DNA from: Bactrocera neohumeralis
Lineage: Eukaryota; Arthropoda; Insecta; Diptera; Tephritidae
NCBI RefSeq assembly: GCF_024586455.1
Contig: NW_026089623.1
Span: 9,830,204 to 9,894,203 of the forward strand
Length of the DNA: 64,000 bases
Direction of reading: 5' to 3'
This document shows positions 43,626-54,720 of the stretch, piece after piece. The notes beneath the pieces are model-generated. The model was not told the origin of the DNA. It ran no database searches and was given only the letters and a program-made list of their open reading frames with translations. Positions within the stretch are counted from its first letter, which is position 1. Each line of letters starts with the position of its first letter. The translations under genes were made by a program, and so were the position numbers.

Positions 43626-44728
43626 AAATAAACGGTGTGCTGTGTGTGTAACAGGTGCTTTCCAAACGATACTGAAGTTCTGGCTACAATGCCGGTCATT
43701 GACCAGAGGCATCTTTTGGCGTTAAAAAGAGGAGGGAACCAGAAGTATCACAATGTGGTAGCTACGGTGACAAATTTTAGCTAAAGGACGGTGGACCCGC
43801 AGACTAATCTGAAACATCCATTCGGGGATAGATAGACAACATGGGGACCTAGACTTAGAGTAGAAGACTCTGGGCACATATTTTTTCAATAACCTCATTT
43901 TTCAAATGTAATGGACAAGTTAGAAGAATTTGACAGCACCCATGTATTAGTTGTTTGATAAATGGAAAGCTGTCAGCAAACTGTCAGCTTTAATTATGAA
44001 AAAACTAAGACGTATACAGTGTATCTGGCGCCAGTCAGTCCGTATGATAAATGCGACTTAAAGTCTTTCTCTCTAACATGAAGTAATACTTGATTTGGGA
44101 CTATGTTAGGTTTTGCGGATTAAAATTCCGCACTACGGCTTCGATTCTTCCTCCTTCTATAAAATCATCCACAGTCGTGTGTTGGGGAGAGGAATCCTTT
44201 GAATGTTCTCAAGTTTGGTGGATTATATAAGAGTGTGCCAATACTTTGTCGGTGTGAATAGTGTATAGTTAGGCGAGGCGGGGCTTTGCTCATTTAACCA
44301 AATATGTTTAACAATCAATCTTATATAAAATATATATTTTTTTAAACATTAAAAAATTCTTTTAAATTGTTTTTTTATTAGTAAGTACACTATGTTTTTC
44401 AAATACCATTAAAAATATAGATATTCACGTACAATTTTTAATTAATTATATAATAATGTATTTTATGTAGATATAGTTGGATGCAGGTCTATGTACGTAT
44501 ATACATACATACATATGTGCAAGTACAATATTTCACGGATAAATGCGCCTCGCATAATTGCGTTTCTCGGTTTAATCAGTTCGAAGATGGACAATTTCAG
44601 AATCGCACATAACCAATACATTGTTTTTCACGGTTAAATGAATCCCGCTTATATAAGTTTCACTCATAAATGCATTCAAATCCACTTCCCTAAAACGCAA
44701 TGTCCATTAAAGGTTTTCTCACTTAAAT
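43626..44728. other. AT-rich stretch without a recognised gene
   Basis: Nothing coding is supported. A block at 44278-44310 (ggcggggctttgctcattta) resembles the sequence preceding RTE copy 4 at 40022. 44330-44470 is a run of A/T-rich words, and 44500-44740 shows several aatgc-type words of unknown origin. Confidence 0.4.
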
Positions 44729-46250
44729 CTTCTTTTTCTTCTTTACTGGCGTAGACACCGCTTACGCGATTATAGCCGAGTTAACAACAGCGCGCTAGTC
44801 GTTTCTTCTTTTAACTACGTGGCGCCAATTGGATATTTCAAGCGAGGTCAGGTCCTTCTCCACCTGGTCCTTCCAACGGAATGGAGGTCTTCCTCTTCCT
44901 CTGCTTCCCCCGGCGGGTACAGCGTCGAATACTTTCAGAGCGGGAGTGTTTTCGTCCATCCGGACAACATGACCTAGCCAACGTATCAGCTGTCTTTTAA
45001 TTCGCTGAACTATGTGGTACATCTTATACAGCTCATCGTTCCATCGAGTGCGATATTCGCCGTGGCCAACGCGCAAAACACCATAAATCTTTCGCAGAAC
45101 CTTTCTCTCGAAAATTCGCAACGTCGATTCATCAGTTGTTGTCATCGGCCAAGCCTATGCACCATATAGCAGGACGGGAATAATGAGTGACTTATAGAGT
45201 TTGGTTTTTGTTCGTCGAGAGAGGACTTTACTTCTCAATTGCCTACTTAGTCCGAAGTACCACCTGTTGGCAAGAGTTATCCTACGTTGGATTTCCAGGC
45301 TGACACTGCTGGTGGTGTTTACATTGGTTCCAAGATAGACGAAATTATCTACGACTTCAAAGTTATGACTGTCAACAGGGACGTGATAGCCAAGTCGCGA
45401 GTGCGACGACTGTTTGTTTGGTGACAGGAAATATTTTGCCTTGCCCTCGTTCACTGCCAGACCCATTTGCTTTGCGTCTTTGTCCAGTTTGGAGAAAGCA
45501 GAACTAACGGCGCGGGTGTTGAGGCCAATGATATCAGTATCATCGGCATACCCAGCAGCTGTACACTTTTATAGAAGATTGTATCTGCTCGATTAAGTTC
45601 TACAGCTCGAACTATTTTCTCCAGCAGCAGATTTAAAAAGTCGCACGATAGAGAGTCGCCTTGTCTGAAACCTCGTTTGGTATCGAACGGCTCGGAGAGC
45701 TCCTTTTCAATTCTGACGGAGCTATTGGTGTTGCTCAACGTCAGTATACTCAGCCGTATTAGTTGGTCGGTTGTTCATTTTCCAGGTGTAAAGCCACACT
45801 GATAAGGTTCAATCAGTTTGTTGACGATGGGCTTTAATCTTTCACACAATACGCTCGATGGAACCTTATGCGCGATGTTAAGTAGGGTAATCCCACGGTA
45901 GTTAGCGCAGTAGTTGGATTGGGCATAGCACACTTAAATTTCAATCGTTGGGCCTGCTTTCGTCCAATCATATTTTACAAAGTAGCTGATGCATGCTCCT
46001 TATCAGTTCTTCGCCGCAGCGTTTGAATAGCCCGGCCGGCAATCCATTGGCCCCCGCTGCTTTGTTGTTCTTCAGGCGGGTAATTGCTGTTCGAACTTCG
46101 AATCGAGTTCGCCTTTTCCTGGCGTTGTACTTTTACCGTAATTTTAGTATGCTCTGGGCATCGGTCACTAGATAACCTTTGGGGGTTCTACAGGTGTATG
46201 CTCCGTTCGTGAAACATTCTGTTAGCCGCCGCATTTTTGCGTAGTTTTCG
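44729..46250 (-). mobile_element. RTE-type LINE copy 3, 5'-truncated
   Basis: Minus orientation with the (CTT)n tail at 44729-44746 on the plus strand. It carries the reverse transcriptase from the linker (YSCRTPKG-like, about 46200) to the C-terminal end. The order is the same as in copies 1 and 2. Confidence 0.88.
44795..46100 (-). pseudogene. RTE reverse transcriptase (copy 3), fragmented
   Basis: Pieces: a GADGLPAELFK-like stretch near 46040, FDTKRGFRQGDSLSCDFLNL (45738-45600), an altered active-site region near 45540 (AYADD reads here as A-YADD with a lost base), NEGKAKYFLSPNKQSSHSR (45466), NFVYLGTNVNT, LLYGA (45155), and KIYGVLRVGHGEYRTRWND with RIKRQLIRWLGHVVRMD (45145-44795). A stop-causing change after LLYGA splits the last two. 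Not functional. Confidence 0.82.
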
Positions 46251-46360
46251 CATAAATGCTTTACAAAACCAAATTGGAAGCATAAAAAATAGTTTTATAT
46301 GTTCGCATGCACACATGTAGAAACACTGAAAAATCAGCTGTTAATTTGGCGTGATCATAA

Positions 46361-47130
46361 AATGATAAAATGGGCCGTAACAAAAAAAAATACTTTGTCA
46401 TTAAAACAGAAAATAAAAGTTACATAGTGGGAAAAGCCGAATTTTGCAACAAATATGTATGTTCTATGCCAACCATCAATAGAATACTGCGAAAACAAAA
46501 AAAAAAATATCAAAAAAAAATATCAAAAAAAAATTCGAATTAATAACCTGCAAACTAAACGTGGCAGAAGTGGTAAATCATGGGAAATAGATAAGGCAGT
46601 GATATTTTGATTTAATCAAGTTAGATCTGCTGGAGCCATTACCGCTGGAAATATGGTCTTAGAAAAATCAAAATAGTTGGCTATGAAAAGGAACAAAGAT
46701 ACGAAATTACTATAAAAAAAATACATGGTGAAAGTAGTTCTGCAGATAAGGAAGCCACCGACGATTTTGTGAAATTACTACCGAGTTCGATAAATAACTG
46801 TACAAGTAAAGCGGAGGATATAGTATATACTTTTTTTTGCAGATGAGAGTAATCTTTTTTTCAAGGCGCTACCATCATCAATGCTTTCGAGAAAATGTGA
46901 CCAAATAAGGGGATTCAAAGCTCAGAAAGAGCGTTTGACAGTTCTTTTTTATATAATGCTCCGGATTATATAAAAAGGTGTTTTTTATAGGAGCTTATTT
47001 GTCTACCCAATTCAGCGAGAAGCACAATCCACTCAAAGTTTTTGATGCGTCACTTATTAATCTTAGAAGTTAAAAAGCGTTTCAATAATGAAAAGGGCGG
47101 AAATTTATTATAAATATAAATTTTCACTTA
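46361..47130 (+). pseudogene. Second pogo/Tigger-type transposase, badly decayed
   Basis: On the plus strand from ATG 46371: MGRNKKKYFVIKTENKSYIV and PTINRILRKQ (helix-turn-helix), then in other frames GKSWEIDKAV and FNQVRSAGAITAGNMVLEK (CENP-B-type DNA-binding block), FADESNLFFKALPSS (first catalytic Asp) and GFKAQKERLTVLF. Later catalytic parts are missing. An A-rich insertion-like stretch near 46497-46533 repeats the word tatcaaaaaaaaa. Several frameshifts and stops. Confidence 0.7.
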
Positions 47131-47169
47131 ACTGATTACACTAGTTTTAAAAACGATAATATATTATAA

Positions 47170-47940
47170 CGAATTGTTTATGTTTTCGCGTTGTACATCC
47201 TTTTTGATGAATTGGGTTGGTGTATAGGCATGGTGAGTTGCATTGGTGTTGTGTTGTGGGGCATCAGCTGTGGTGAATGGAACTGGGTTTTATTATGGTG
47301 TGTCAGTTTTTCCGTGTAATTTGGTTGGAGGCTTAACTCCTTTAAACATATTGGGCTTTCCAGGCGAATATGTTGCTTAATATTATACGTATATGCTGTC
47401 ACATGCATTTCGGTTTACTGTTGGTGGAGTAGCCGAGGACGCAGAATACTTGTTGTGGGCCCAAACCAAATTATGCCCGGTTCACGTATACATTCCACGA
47501 CTACGTGATCTGCCGTTTCGATAGAATTTGCGCAGTACTTGCAGAAAGGAGATTCCATATGCTTGAATTTGTATAATGGCTTCTGAAGCAGCCGTGGCCA
47601 GACAGAAACTGCGTAAGGTAGTATTTCACATCACCATGATCCCGCGTAACCCAGTTTCTAATATGGGGTATCAGACAGTGGGCCCACATTCCATTCATTG
47701 AGGTATTCCATCTTTCCTGCCATTTCCGGAGGCACTTTTCATCCATTTTTGCCCGTTCTTGTTTATATTGGCTAGCTGATTTGTTAGCCCTTATGTCTAG
47801 GACTGATGAGCAACGCTTTGCTGCTATGTCTACGGGGAGTCTTCCTGATAGAACATGGATTGTTCTTAATGACGCCAGTATGTACACCGAAGCAACTCCA
47901 TTCATGTATGATCTACGTCTAGTAGCAGATAAGCAAATTG
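47170..47940 (-). pseudogene. R1-clade LINE 3' end fragment
   Basis: The C-terminal part of a reverse-transcriptase protein: RKWQERWNTSMNGMWAHCLIP and HGDVKYYLTQFLSGHGCF at 47905-47501, then in another frame SPFCKYCANSIETADHVVVEC, the C-C-H-C motif typical of R1/LOA-type ends. A frameshift near 47560 separates them. 47170-47430 is probably its 3' UTR. Nothing of the upstream domains remains. Confidence 0.75.
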
Positions 47941-49040
47941 GTGTGTTTTAACTCGTTGGACGGTATGGCCGCCGGTATGCCGGTGCAAGCCTTTTGAATG
48001 GCTTCAACGGTTTCATAACGCTTTCTTTTCATGGGCAAATGCATTTTTCATAAAAGGAAGAAGTCGTACGGTGCCATATCAGGTGAATACGGTGAGTGGT
48101 TAATGGTTGAAATGCGATTTTTGGTCAAATAATCGGTCACAAGTGTCGATCGATAAAGACGGCGCATTATCGTGCAACAAACGCCAACTTTCATCTTCGC
48201 GACATTCGGGCCGAACACGGCGCACCAAACGCTTCAAATCTCCAAGGTAGAATACCACATTAACGTTTTGGCCGGGTGAAACAAATTCTTTGTGGACAAT
48301 ACCCTTGGAATCATAAAAACAAATCAGCATTGTCTTCACTTTTGACTTCTCCATGCGTGGTTTTTTTAGTTTCGGCTCGTCCGGTGCCTTTCATTCAGCA
48401 CTCTGGCTTTTCGTTTCGGGATCATATTAGAACACAACATTGCGTCACCAGTCACAATATTGTAAAGGAAGTTTTAGTCCTTTTTGACCTCTTTAATGAT
48501 GGGCTTAGAATGTTGGATTCTGTGCAATTTTTGGACGTCCGTCAATTTGTGCGGAACAAACCGTGCACACAACTTTCGTAAGCCCAAATGTCGGTCGAAA
48601 TACGATAAATCGATGTTTTGGAGATGTTCAGTTCCATCTCCATGAATTTCAATGATGATCTCGGCTGATTTTTGATGAATTCAGGCACAGTTTCGATGGA
48701 ATTTCCAGTGATCACGAATTTTGATTGGCCCTTATGTTGATCGTCATTTATGTCCTCAAGACCACTTTGAAAAACGTTGAAACCACTCGTGTACTCTGCT
48801 ACGGGATAGGCAATCATCGCCATAAGCTTGTTTCATCAATTGGAACGTTTCGGTAAAAGTTTTACCAATTTTAAACCAAAACTTAATGTTGGCTCTTTGT
48901 TCGAAGCTCATTTTCTCACCGATAACACAAACATACTGACACTTAAAACGGAATAACTTCACTTCCAATAGATGGCATGTCATATCTCACTAGACAATCG
49001 ATAAAGATAGCAGATTCTGATGCACCAGTCGACATATAGA
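47941..49040 (-). mobile_element. mariner element copy 1
   Basis: Minus orientation. Its upstream end (about 48985-49040, containing in complement agaatctgctatctttatcg) is shared with copy 2 at 50112-50160 in the opposite orientation. Contains a decayed transposase. TIRs and the TA duplication were not identified with confidence. Confidence 0.75.
47990..48911 (-). pseudogene. mariner transposase (DD34D type), frameshifted
   Basis: Starts at ATG 48911, MSFEQRANIKFWFKIGKTF. Recognisable parts: CLSRSRVHEWFQRF, YDPET with the first Asp near 48420, MEKSKVKTMLICFYDSKGIV and GLKRLVRR-like stretch, LLHDNAP (second Asp, near 48170) and SPDMAPYDFFL (third Asp, near 48085). Stops and shifts near 48750, 48590, 48425, 48360 and 48110 break it. 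The acidic triad can still be located, so it is a recent enough loss to place in the mariner family. Confidence 0.82.
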
Positions 49041-50094
49041 TGGTCTCCTACTTCTTGAAGTCCCCTTATCGTTTTCAAACTTCCTCTTCGCTTGTATCGC
49101 AGTCATAAGCCACATATTTTTGGACGTGTTTGATTCAGTAGCTCGCTCAGAGGCAGCTAGCTCATGCAGTGAGGTTATCCGACCTATAGTGTCCCTCATG
49201 GCATGGTGGTTAGATCGTCACTTTCCGTCCAGATAGCAGAATAACCAAATTTTCAATCTATTTGCCAAGGTGGTTTCCTCCAGTAATGGTTTTCCTTGCC
49301 ATAGGTCTTACATTGCTGCTATACTGCTCTCGTGGTTGGTATTTAGTGGCGGAGTTCTCATCATTTTTGAGCTTCACCTAAAGGGCATGCGCTAATTTAC
49401 ATTACCTGGAGGCCTTACCGGTGATTTAGTGGGAAGGGGAGGCATTCATAAAATTAGCCGTCAAGCCATTTCAGTAAGATTTCACTCCGCTTACTAAATT
49501 TGTCGAATGCTACGTCTGTCAGCTTCACTGTATATATTTCGAGAATCGTTTCCAGTAGGTTCTCACCAGAGTCTTACTGACCTTAGAATCTGCTATCCGT
49601 TTTGTAAGAATTTATCAATTTCCGTTTTGTTGTTGGTTACTTTAGCCGCTCCTGACCTTGAGGCAGACGCTGCCCAGCAAGCCGCTCACTCTGAGTCCGA
49701 CGCTTCCGAGATTTTCCTTTGTTTCACTTGTAGGTTTGAGCGGTGTCGGATCGCTTAAGCATAGAGACTTCGTCGGGCTGATATAGTCTTTTATTCTATA
49801 CCCTCCATCTCTGCTGCTTATTGGTTATTCGCAGCTAACCTTAATATCTGGAGACCGTTCAACTATCCGCAGCCGAGAAAATATGCATGTCCATAAATTA
49901 CAAATTTCCGGTCGAAGACAATGTACAACGTAGTGCTATAAAATTGTTGTGACGGCTGAAAGTAGAAACACAAATTGCCTTTATTAGTCTCCCTGTGGAA
50001 ATCTCAACAAAACTAATAGACGCAAAAAAGATATAAGTACAAGTTATATTCCAAAGTTAACAAGACTTTTTGAATCTAGCACCTCCTGGTGGCC
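49041..50094. other. Spacer between two opposite mariner copies
   Basis: No known family recognised. Open frames here are short and unsupported (for example 49507-49758). It lies between mariner copies in inverted orientation. Confidence 0.4.
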
Positions 50095-50530
50095 ATCTGG
50101 CCATCTATATGTCGACTGATGCGTTAGAATCTGCTATCTTTATCGATTGTCCAGTGAGAATTTCGCGATTGGAAGTGAAGTTATTGCGTTTTAAGTGTCA
50201 GTATATTTGTGTTATCGGTGCGGAAATGAGCTTCGAACAAAGAGCTAACTATAAATTTTGCTTTAAAATTGGTAAAACTTTTACCGAAATGTTTTAATTG
50301 ATGAAACAAGTTTATGGCGTTTGTTGCACGATAATGCGCCGTCTCATCGATCGACGCTTGTGACCGATTATTTGATCAAAAATCACATTTTAACCATTAA
50401 CCAGTCTCCGTATTCACCTGATATGGCATCGTGCAACTTCTTCCTTTTCGGAAAAATGAATGAAAGGAAATCGTCATGCAGACGTAGAGGCCATTCAAGT
50501 TTCATATCTGATCTGTAGATTTGAATAGTA
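50095..50530 (+). mobile_element. mariner element copy 2, internally deleted
   Basis: Plus-orientation copy of the same mariner family. The upstream region matches copy 1 in complement. The transposase starts at 50227 (MSFEQRANYKFCFKIGKTF) and after 30 residues jumps directly to LLHDNAPSHRSTLVTDYLI (50321) and SPDMASCNFFLF, so about 0.6 kb of the middle is missing, including the first Asp. Confidence 0.82.
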
Positions 50531-50905
50531 AGAATCTACTAGGGCGTCATGAGCTGCTTGGAGTTGTGTCCAACAATTGTCGAGATTTATAATATTGATT
50601 TCTAGTACTGTTTTGAGAGTGTAGCTCCTGCAGGTATATATCGTCATTCATCATTTTAGTTTTATTTTAAATGTGTGAAAAAAATAATAAAATTTTTTCT
50701 CAGTGTAACTAATTTCAATAAGGCCATAGTGTATTGCTTGAAACTTTTTGTTAGAATTACTCAAGACATTTATGTATGTACATATATACAACGCAATATT
50801 CATAACTGTAAAATCCCGTTGCCTGCGAGCAACAAGTTTCTCTTATATACATACAGTGCACATTCGGATTTAGCCTTCAGTCTGAAATAAACTGTACAAC
50901 TAATA
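50531..50905 (+). repeat. Probable 5' LTR end of copia element 1
   Basis: The stretch just before the copia-type primer-binding site must contain the LTR end. It holds tacata words and aataaactgtac near 50885, which may be a poly-A signal. The upstream edge cannot be set because no second LTR is visible. Confidence 0.4.
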
Positions 50906-50920
50906 GGTTATGGGCCCAGG
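50906..50920 (+). promoter_or_regulatory. copia-type primer-binding site (element 1)
   Basis: GGTTATGGGCCCAGG, the site of copia-type elements primed by an internal cut of initiator tRNA-Met. The same word is found at 62426. It lies 190 bases before the gag start. Confidence 0.85.
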
Positions 50921-51109
50921 CTAGTCTCGAAAAAATCGTGTATAGTACAAGTGAACAAGTTTGCGTATAAGATTTTTGTGTGCGGTGTTAAGCGTTAATT
51001 TTGATTTGCAAAAAATAAATTTTCAGTTTTGTAACGCTCGAGCAAAATTAAACGAAAAAAACTGATAACTAACTAACTGATTAAGTGAAATTTCGTGTTA
51101 GAAGGCAAA

Positions 51110-51852
51110 ATGAATTCCGTTATGCACTCGATTGAAAAGCTGGACGACACCAATTACAGCGCGTGGGTCGTACAGATGAAAAGTGTGCTCATGCATGCAG
51201 AGTTATGGGGCGTAGTTTGCGGTAGTATCGTAAAAAACGAAGAAGATACTGTGTTTGATGCAAAAGATGAAAAAGCATTAGCCTGCATTGTGCTATGCAT
51301 TAAGCCTTCACAAATAAATAATGTAAAAAATTGCCAAACGTCAGCTAGTGCGTGAGAAAGGTTAAAAGAAATACATATGAGTAAGGGACCTGCACGCCGC
51401 GTTACATTGTTAAGACAATTACTGCATATAAAATCGTCAGAATCTGAAAATATGTCTAAGCATTTAGAGAAATTCACAGATCTGATTGAAAATTTGTGTG
51501 AAATTGGTTTTTCATTGCCCGAAGAGTGTTTGTGTATACTGTTGTTGTCAAGCTTGACCGACGCCTTTGATAATTTCGTGGTAGCAATGGAATCGCGTGA
51601 TTCTTTGCCGACATTAAGTGCGTTAAAAATTATATTGCTCGAAGAGAGTGAAAGGCGTAAGGAGCAAAGAGAACAACAAGAAGAGCAAAAAATGTTCTCT
51701 TCGCGAAGCGAAAATAAACAGTATGTAAAAGATGCACAACAAAAACGAAAAAACGTAAGTTGCTGGTCGTGTGGTCGCCGTGGACACATTTCAAAGAATT
51801 GCCAAACAAAAGTTAGCGAAAAAAACGAAGGCGTCAATAGCAAACGAATTTG
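51110..51852 (+). pseudogene. copia Gag (element 1)
   Basis: Gag of a Ty1/copia element. ATG 51110 opens MNSVMHSIEKLDDTNYSAW (the DUF4219/UBN2-type start), with a TGA at about 51353 (after SASA) and a frame continuing from 51377: ARRVTLLRQLLHI, LCILLLSSLTDAFDNFVVAM, and a CCHC zinc knuckle CWSCGRRGHISKNC that is intact. The frame ends at TGA 51851, exactly where the protease should start. One stop is the only damage in about 245 residues. Confidence 0.85.
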
Positions 51853-52617
51853 ATGTACCTAGTTGATGGTGGTCAGCTGAAGCATTTCCTTGGTATGGAA
51901 ATAGAAAGAGAAGGAGTAACTGGCAACGTTTCTGTTGGTCACAAACAATATATTGGGAATCTACTACACGAGTACGGTCTGAGTAACTGCAAGCCGAATG
52001 TCATTCCGTTGAGCGCAGGAATCCAGGTTAAGTGTGATAATGATGAGTGCCCGCTAGCGAACCAGTTAAGCTATCAATCCCTGATAGGTTCGCTCATGTC
52101 TCTAGCCATAACACCCCGGCCAGATATTTTACACTCTGTTACGAAGCTTTCACAACGTAATGCAAATCCTCATAAGGAACATGAAGTGGGTGCCAAGCAA
52201 GTTTTGCGATACCTTAAGGGCACTGCTGAGCTGAGTCTGCACTACCAACGAACTGAAAAACCCATCGAATGTTATGTTGATGCTGATTGGGCTGGAGATT
52301 GCATAGATCGAAAATCGTATAGCGGCTAGACGTTTCTTGCAGCAGGATCAGTGATCTCATGGGAATCGAAGAAACAGGGCGTCGTGGCCTTAAGCAGCAC
52401 TGAAGCGGAGTACATAGCTTTGTCAACGGCTGCTAAAGAAGCAGCGTATATCCGCAAACTCATGAATGAGATGGGTTTGAGTGATGGTAGTGTAAAAAAA
52501 ATATTTAGCGACAACCAAAGTGCGCAATATTTAGCAAAAGATTCGAAATACCATGCGCGCAGTAAGCATATACAGTGGGAAGCTAAACTGTCCGAATGTT
52601 TTGCACTAAGGAAGTAA
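51850..52617 (+). pseudogene. copia reverse transcriptase C-terminus and RNase H (element 1)
   Basis: Begins directly after the Gag stop with LVDGGQLKHFLGMEIER, the part of reverse transcriptase beyond the active site. It continues SLIGSLMSLAITPRPDI and VLRYLKGTAELSLHY, then RNase H: CYVDADWAGDCID, SWESKKQGVVALSSTEAEYI, FSDNQSAQYLA. A TAG at about 52327 interrupts it. Protease, integrase and the polymerase active site are all absent, so about 2.4 kb (estimated from the usual length) has been deleted between Gag and here. Confidence 0.88.
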
Positions 52618-52849
52618 GGTAATGAAAATAATACAAATATAGGTATATTATCAGATATATGTTTTTTTTTTATTTAATTGAACATTATTCTTAAATATAA
52701 AGCACAAAAACTCATATAAATTGCTTCAAAAAAATAAAAAAAATTAAAAAAACAAAAAATTTACTATTCGGACACTTTTATTCTGCAACGCCATTTGATA
52801 AATAGTGCAAATAAATTTGGGTTCATTGTTAACAACAAACCTCAGTATA
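52618..52849. other. AT-rich stretch without a recognised gene
   Basis: Between the copia RNase H and a Tc1 scrap. Rich in A runs; it may include the copia 3' LTR start, but I cannot define an edge. Confidence 0.3.
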
Positions 52850-53075
52850 AATTCTGCCAGGACAACGACCCAAAGCATAAAGCTCACATGGTGAGAATGT
52901 GACTCCTTTTTAATTGCAGTAAAGTATTGGATACACCGGCCCAAAGTTCAGATATGAATCCAATAGAATAATTATGGGCGTATTTGAAGAAAAAAGTTGT
53001 AAAAAGGCACCCAAAAGGTCGAACAGAAGTCAAAAATGTAGTTGAAAAATTCTCAAGCGTTTTTGAGACACGATA
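52850..53075 (+). pseudogene. Tc1-type transposase C-terminal scrap
   Basis: Plus-strand fragment with CQDNDPKHKAHMVR (second catalytic Asp), then, after a TGA, DTPAQSSDMNPIE followed by a TAA and LWAYLKKKVVKRHPKGRTE (the Glu box). Related to, but distinct from, the intact Tc1 at 38243. Nothing upstream of the second Asp remains. Confidence 0.75.
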
Positions 53076-53140
53076 AAATGTAATAGTTAGGGATGCGCAA
53101 TTTAACTCACTCCAATTACCTGTCGCGAAAGATTTCTAAA

Positions 53141-53492
53141 TTTGTTCCGGTAACAAAAAGGCGTGCGTTCGATTCGATCGTTCAATTACAATTGCTTCTT
53201 TATTTAAGTTCATTTAGTTGCTTAGCCTAAATCTTAAACTAACGGCTTAAACTAGTGGTAATGTTCATATGTATAAAAAAGGGGTAAATATAATCATCTT
53301 CAACTTTTCGTTCAATATTGTAATAGATTATGGTAAGTATTAAGGTAAGTAGTAGATTAGTAGTATGAATGCATAATTAAGGTAAGTATACAATAATTTA
53401 AATAATTCAATATTTTATAATTTTTTATAATTCATTTTTCTTATTTTTAATTTCAGGTTTAAATATACATATATATCTTGTCGCTTGACGCA
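53141..53492 (-). repeat. Possible 3' LTR of a BEL/Pao element
   Basis: TG at 53141 (TGTTCCGGTAACA) and CA near 53492 (gacgcaaca) would bound a 350-base LTR placed directly after a BEL integrase on the minus strand. The paired LTR is not seen, so this remains tentative. Confidence 0.35.
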
Positions 53493-53513
53493 ACACCGGC
53501 CACCTTGACAGGA

Positions 53514-54183
53514 TCAGATTCCTTCAATATCCAGTGGAAGGAAAGCCAGTTTGTGGATGGGGCGCTTAATCGTGCCCGTCTTGGTTGCTACTTCTGCGAC
53601 TCGCACCTTGCCGTCTTGCCCTTCGACGGTTGCGACGACGCGCCCTAGTACCCACTGCTGCGGCGGCACGTTGTTCTCGTGGACGAGAACGAGGTCGTTG
53701 AGCTGCATATTGCGTTTGGGGTGCAGCCACTTGTTGCGCTCCTGAAGGCCCGTCAGGTATACTTTGGACCACTGTCGCCAGAACTGTTGCTTGAGACAGC
53801 AAACAAGTTGCCATCTCTCGCAACAACGAACTGGGTCCACTGGCACCTTCTCTGGGGGTAATGCCCGCAGGGAGCATCCTATTAATAGATGCGCTGGTGT
53901 TAACGCCTCGCCGTCGTTGGGATCTTGGCTCAGAGGTACTAGGGGGCGAGAGTTGAGGATGGCCTCCACTTCGGCCAACACTGTTGCTAACTCCTCTGCT
54001 GTGAGTAGCGCGCTACCGGTTACCCGAACGATGTGGTGTTTGGCGGACTTCACCGCGGCTTCCCATAATCCGCCGAAGTGCGGCGCCCGCGGTGGTATAA
54101 AGATGAAGCTGCTAACTTCGGCTTGTAATGAAAACAATGTATACAGTTTCTTACGGTTCTACTGCAAGCTTCTCGGGCATTAA
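53514..54183 (-). pseudogene. BEL/Pao integrase C-terminal half
   Basis: Minus-strand frame with FIPPRAPHFGGLWEAAVKSA (the catalytic Glu lies in GGLWEAAVK), LNSRPLVPLSQDP, LTPAHLLIG, then the DUF5641-type end (LVLVHENNVPPQQWVLGRVV and KTGTIKRPIHKLAFLPLD). It differs clearly from the integrase at 34415, so a second BEL family. Upstream parts are cut off by frame breaks near 54140 and by the gap. Confidence 0.88.
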
Positions 54184-54267
54184 TTAGCCATATGCGTTCT
54201 CGAAGAAGCGCAACCAACGCTTTAGCCCCAGCGTGGTGATTTCGAATGTTGCAGGAACCGTAAATAC

Positions 54268-54367
54268 NNNNNNNNNNNNNNNNNNNNNNNNNNNNNNNNN
54301 NNNNNNNNNNNNNNNNNNNNNNNNNNNNNNNNNNNNNNNNNNNNNNNNNNNNNNNNNNNNNNNNNNN
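54268..54367. other. Assembly gap of exactly 100 N
   Basis: Lies at the 5' side of the BEL integrase half. The BEL upstream region and the left side of the errantivirus may be missing here. Confidence 0.98.
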
Positions 54368-54720
54368 GATGTAACAAAACGGCGATTACTTGTAACGAAT
54401 TTATAGTTAATAGTTTTAATCAGTTTAAGGATCACTGTGAATTATTAGTTTAAGCACATTATTGTGAATTATCGCAGTGTCCTTTATTCCCGACGTTCGT
54501 TTTCGGTGTCCATGCTGTTGGAACTCCGACTCAATTTCCGAACGCCGAAGAGATAGGCTGAGACACTGCGGTAAGTTGATCTTGCAGATCATTGAATATT
54601 TGTAATAACCTTTTCTTTATAGAAATAAATTGTGGTTCTTGTTTGTCATCGCATGCACGTGTACGAAATGTATGTGGGCATACATGGGCTTGAACACAAT
54701 TAAAAACGCCAGCCAACGGA
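54368..54720. other. Stretch without a recognised gene
   Basis: Contains ttaatcagtttaaggatcac-type words and a 61-residue open frame on the minus strand that I do not recognise. It borders the errantivirus pol on its right. Confidence 0.3.

Noticed and set aside
49507..49758. An 83-residue frame between the mariner copies
   Set aside because: No family match, no conserved pattern and no supporting context.
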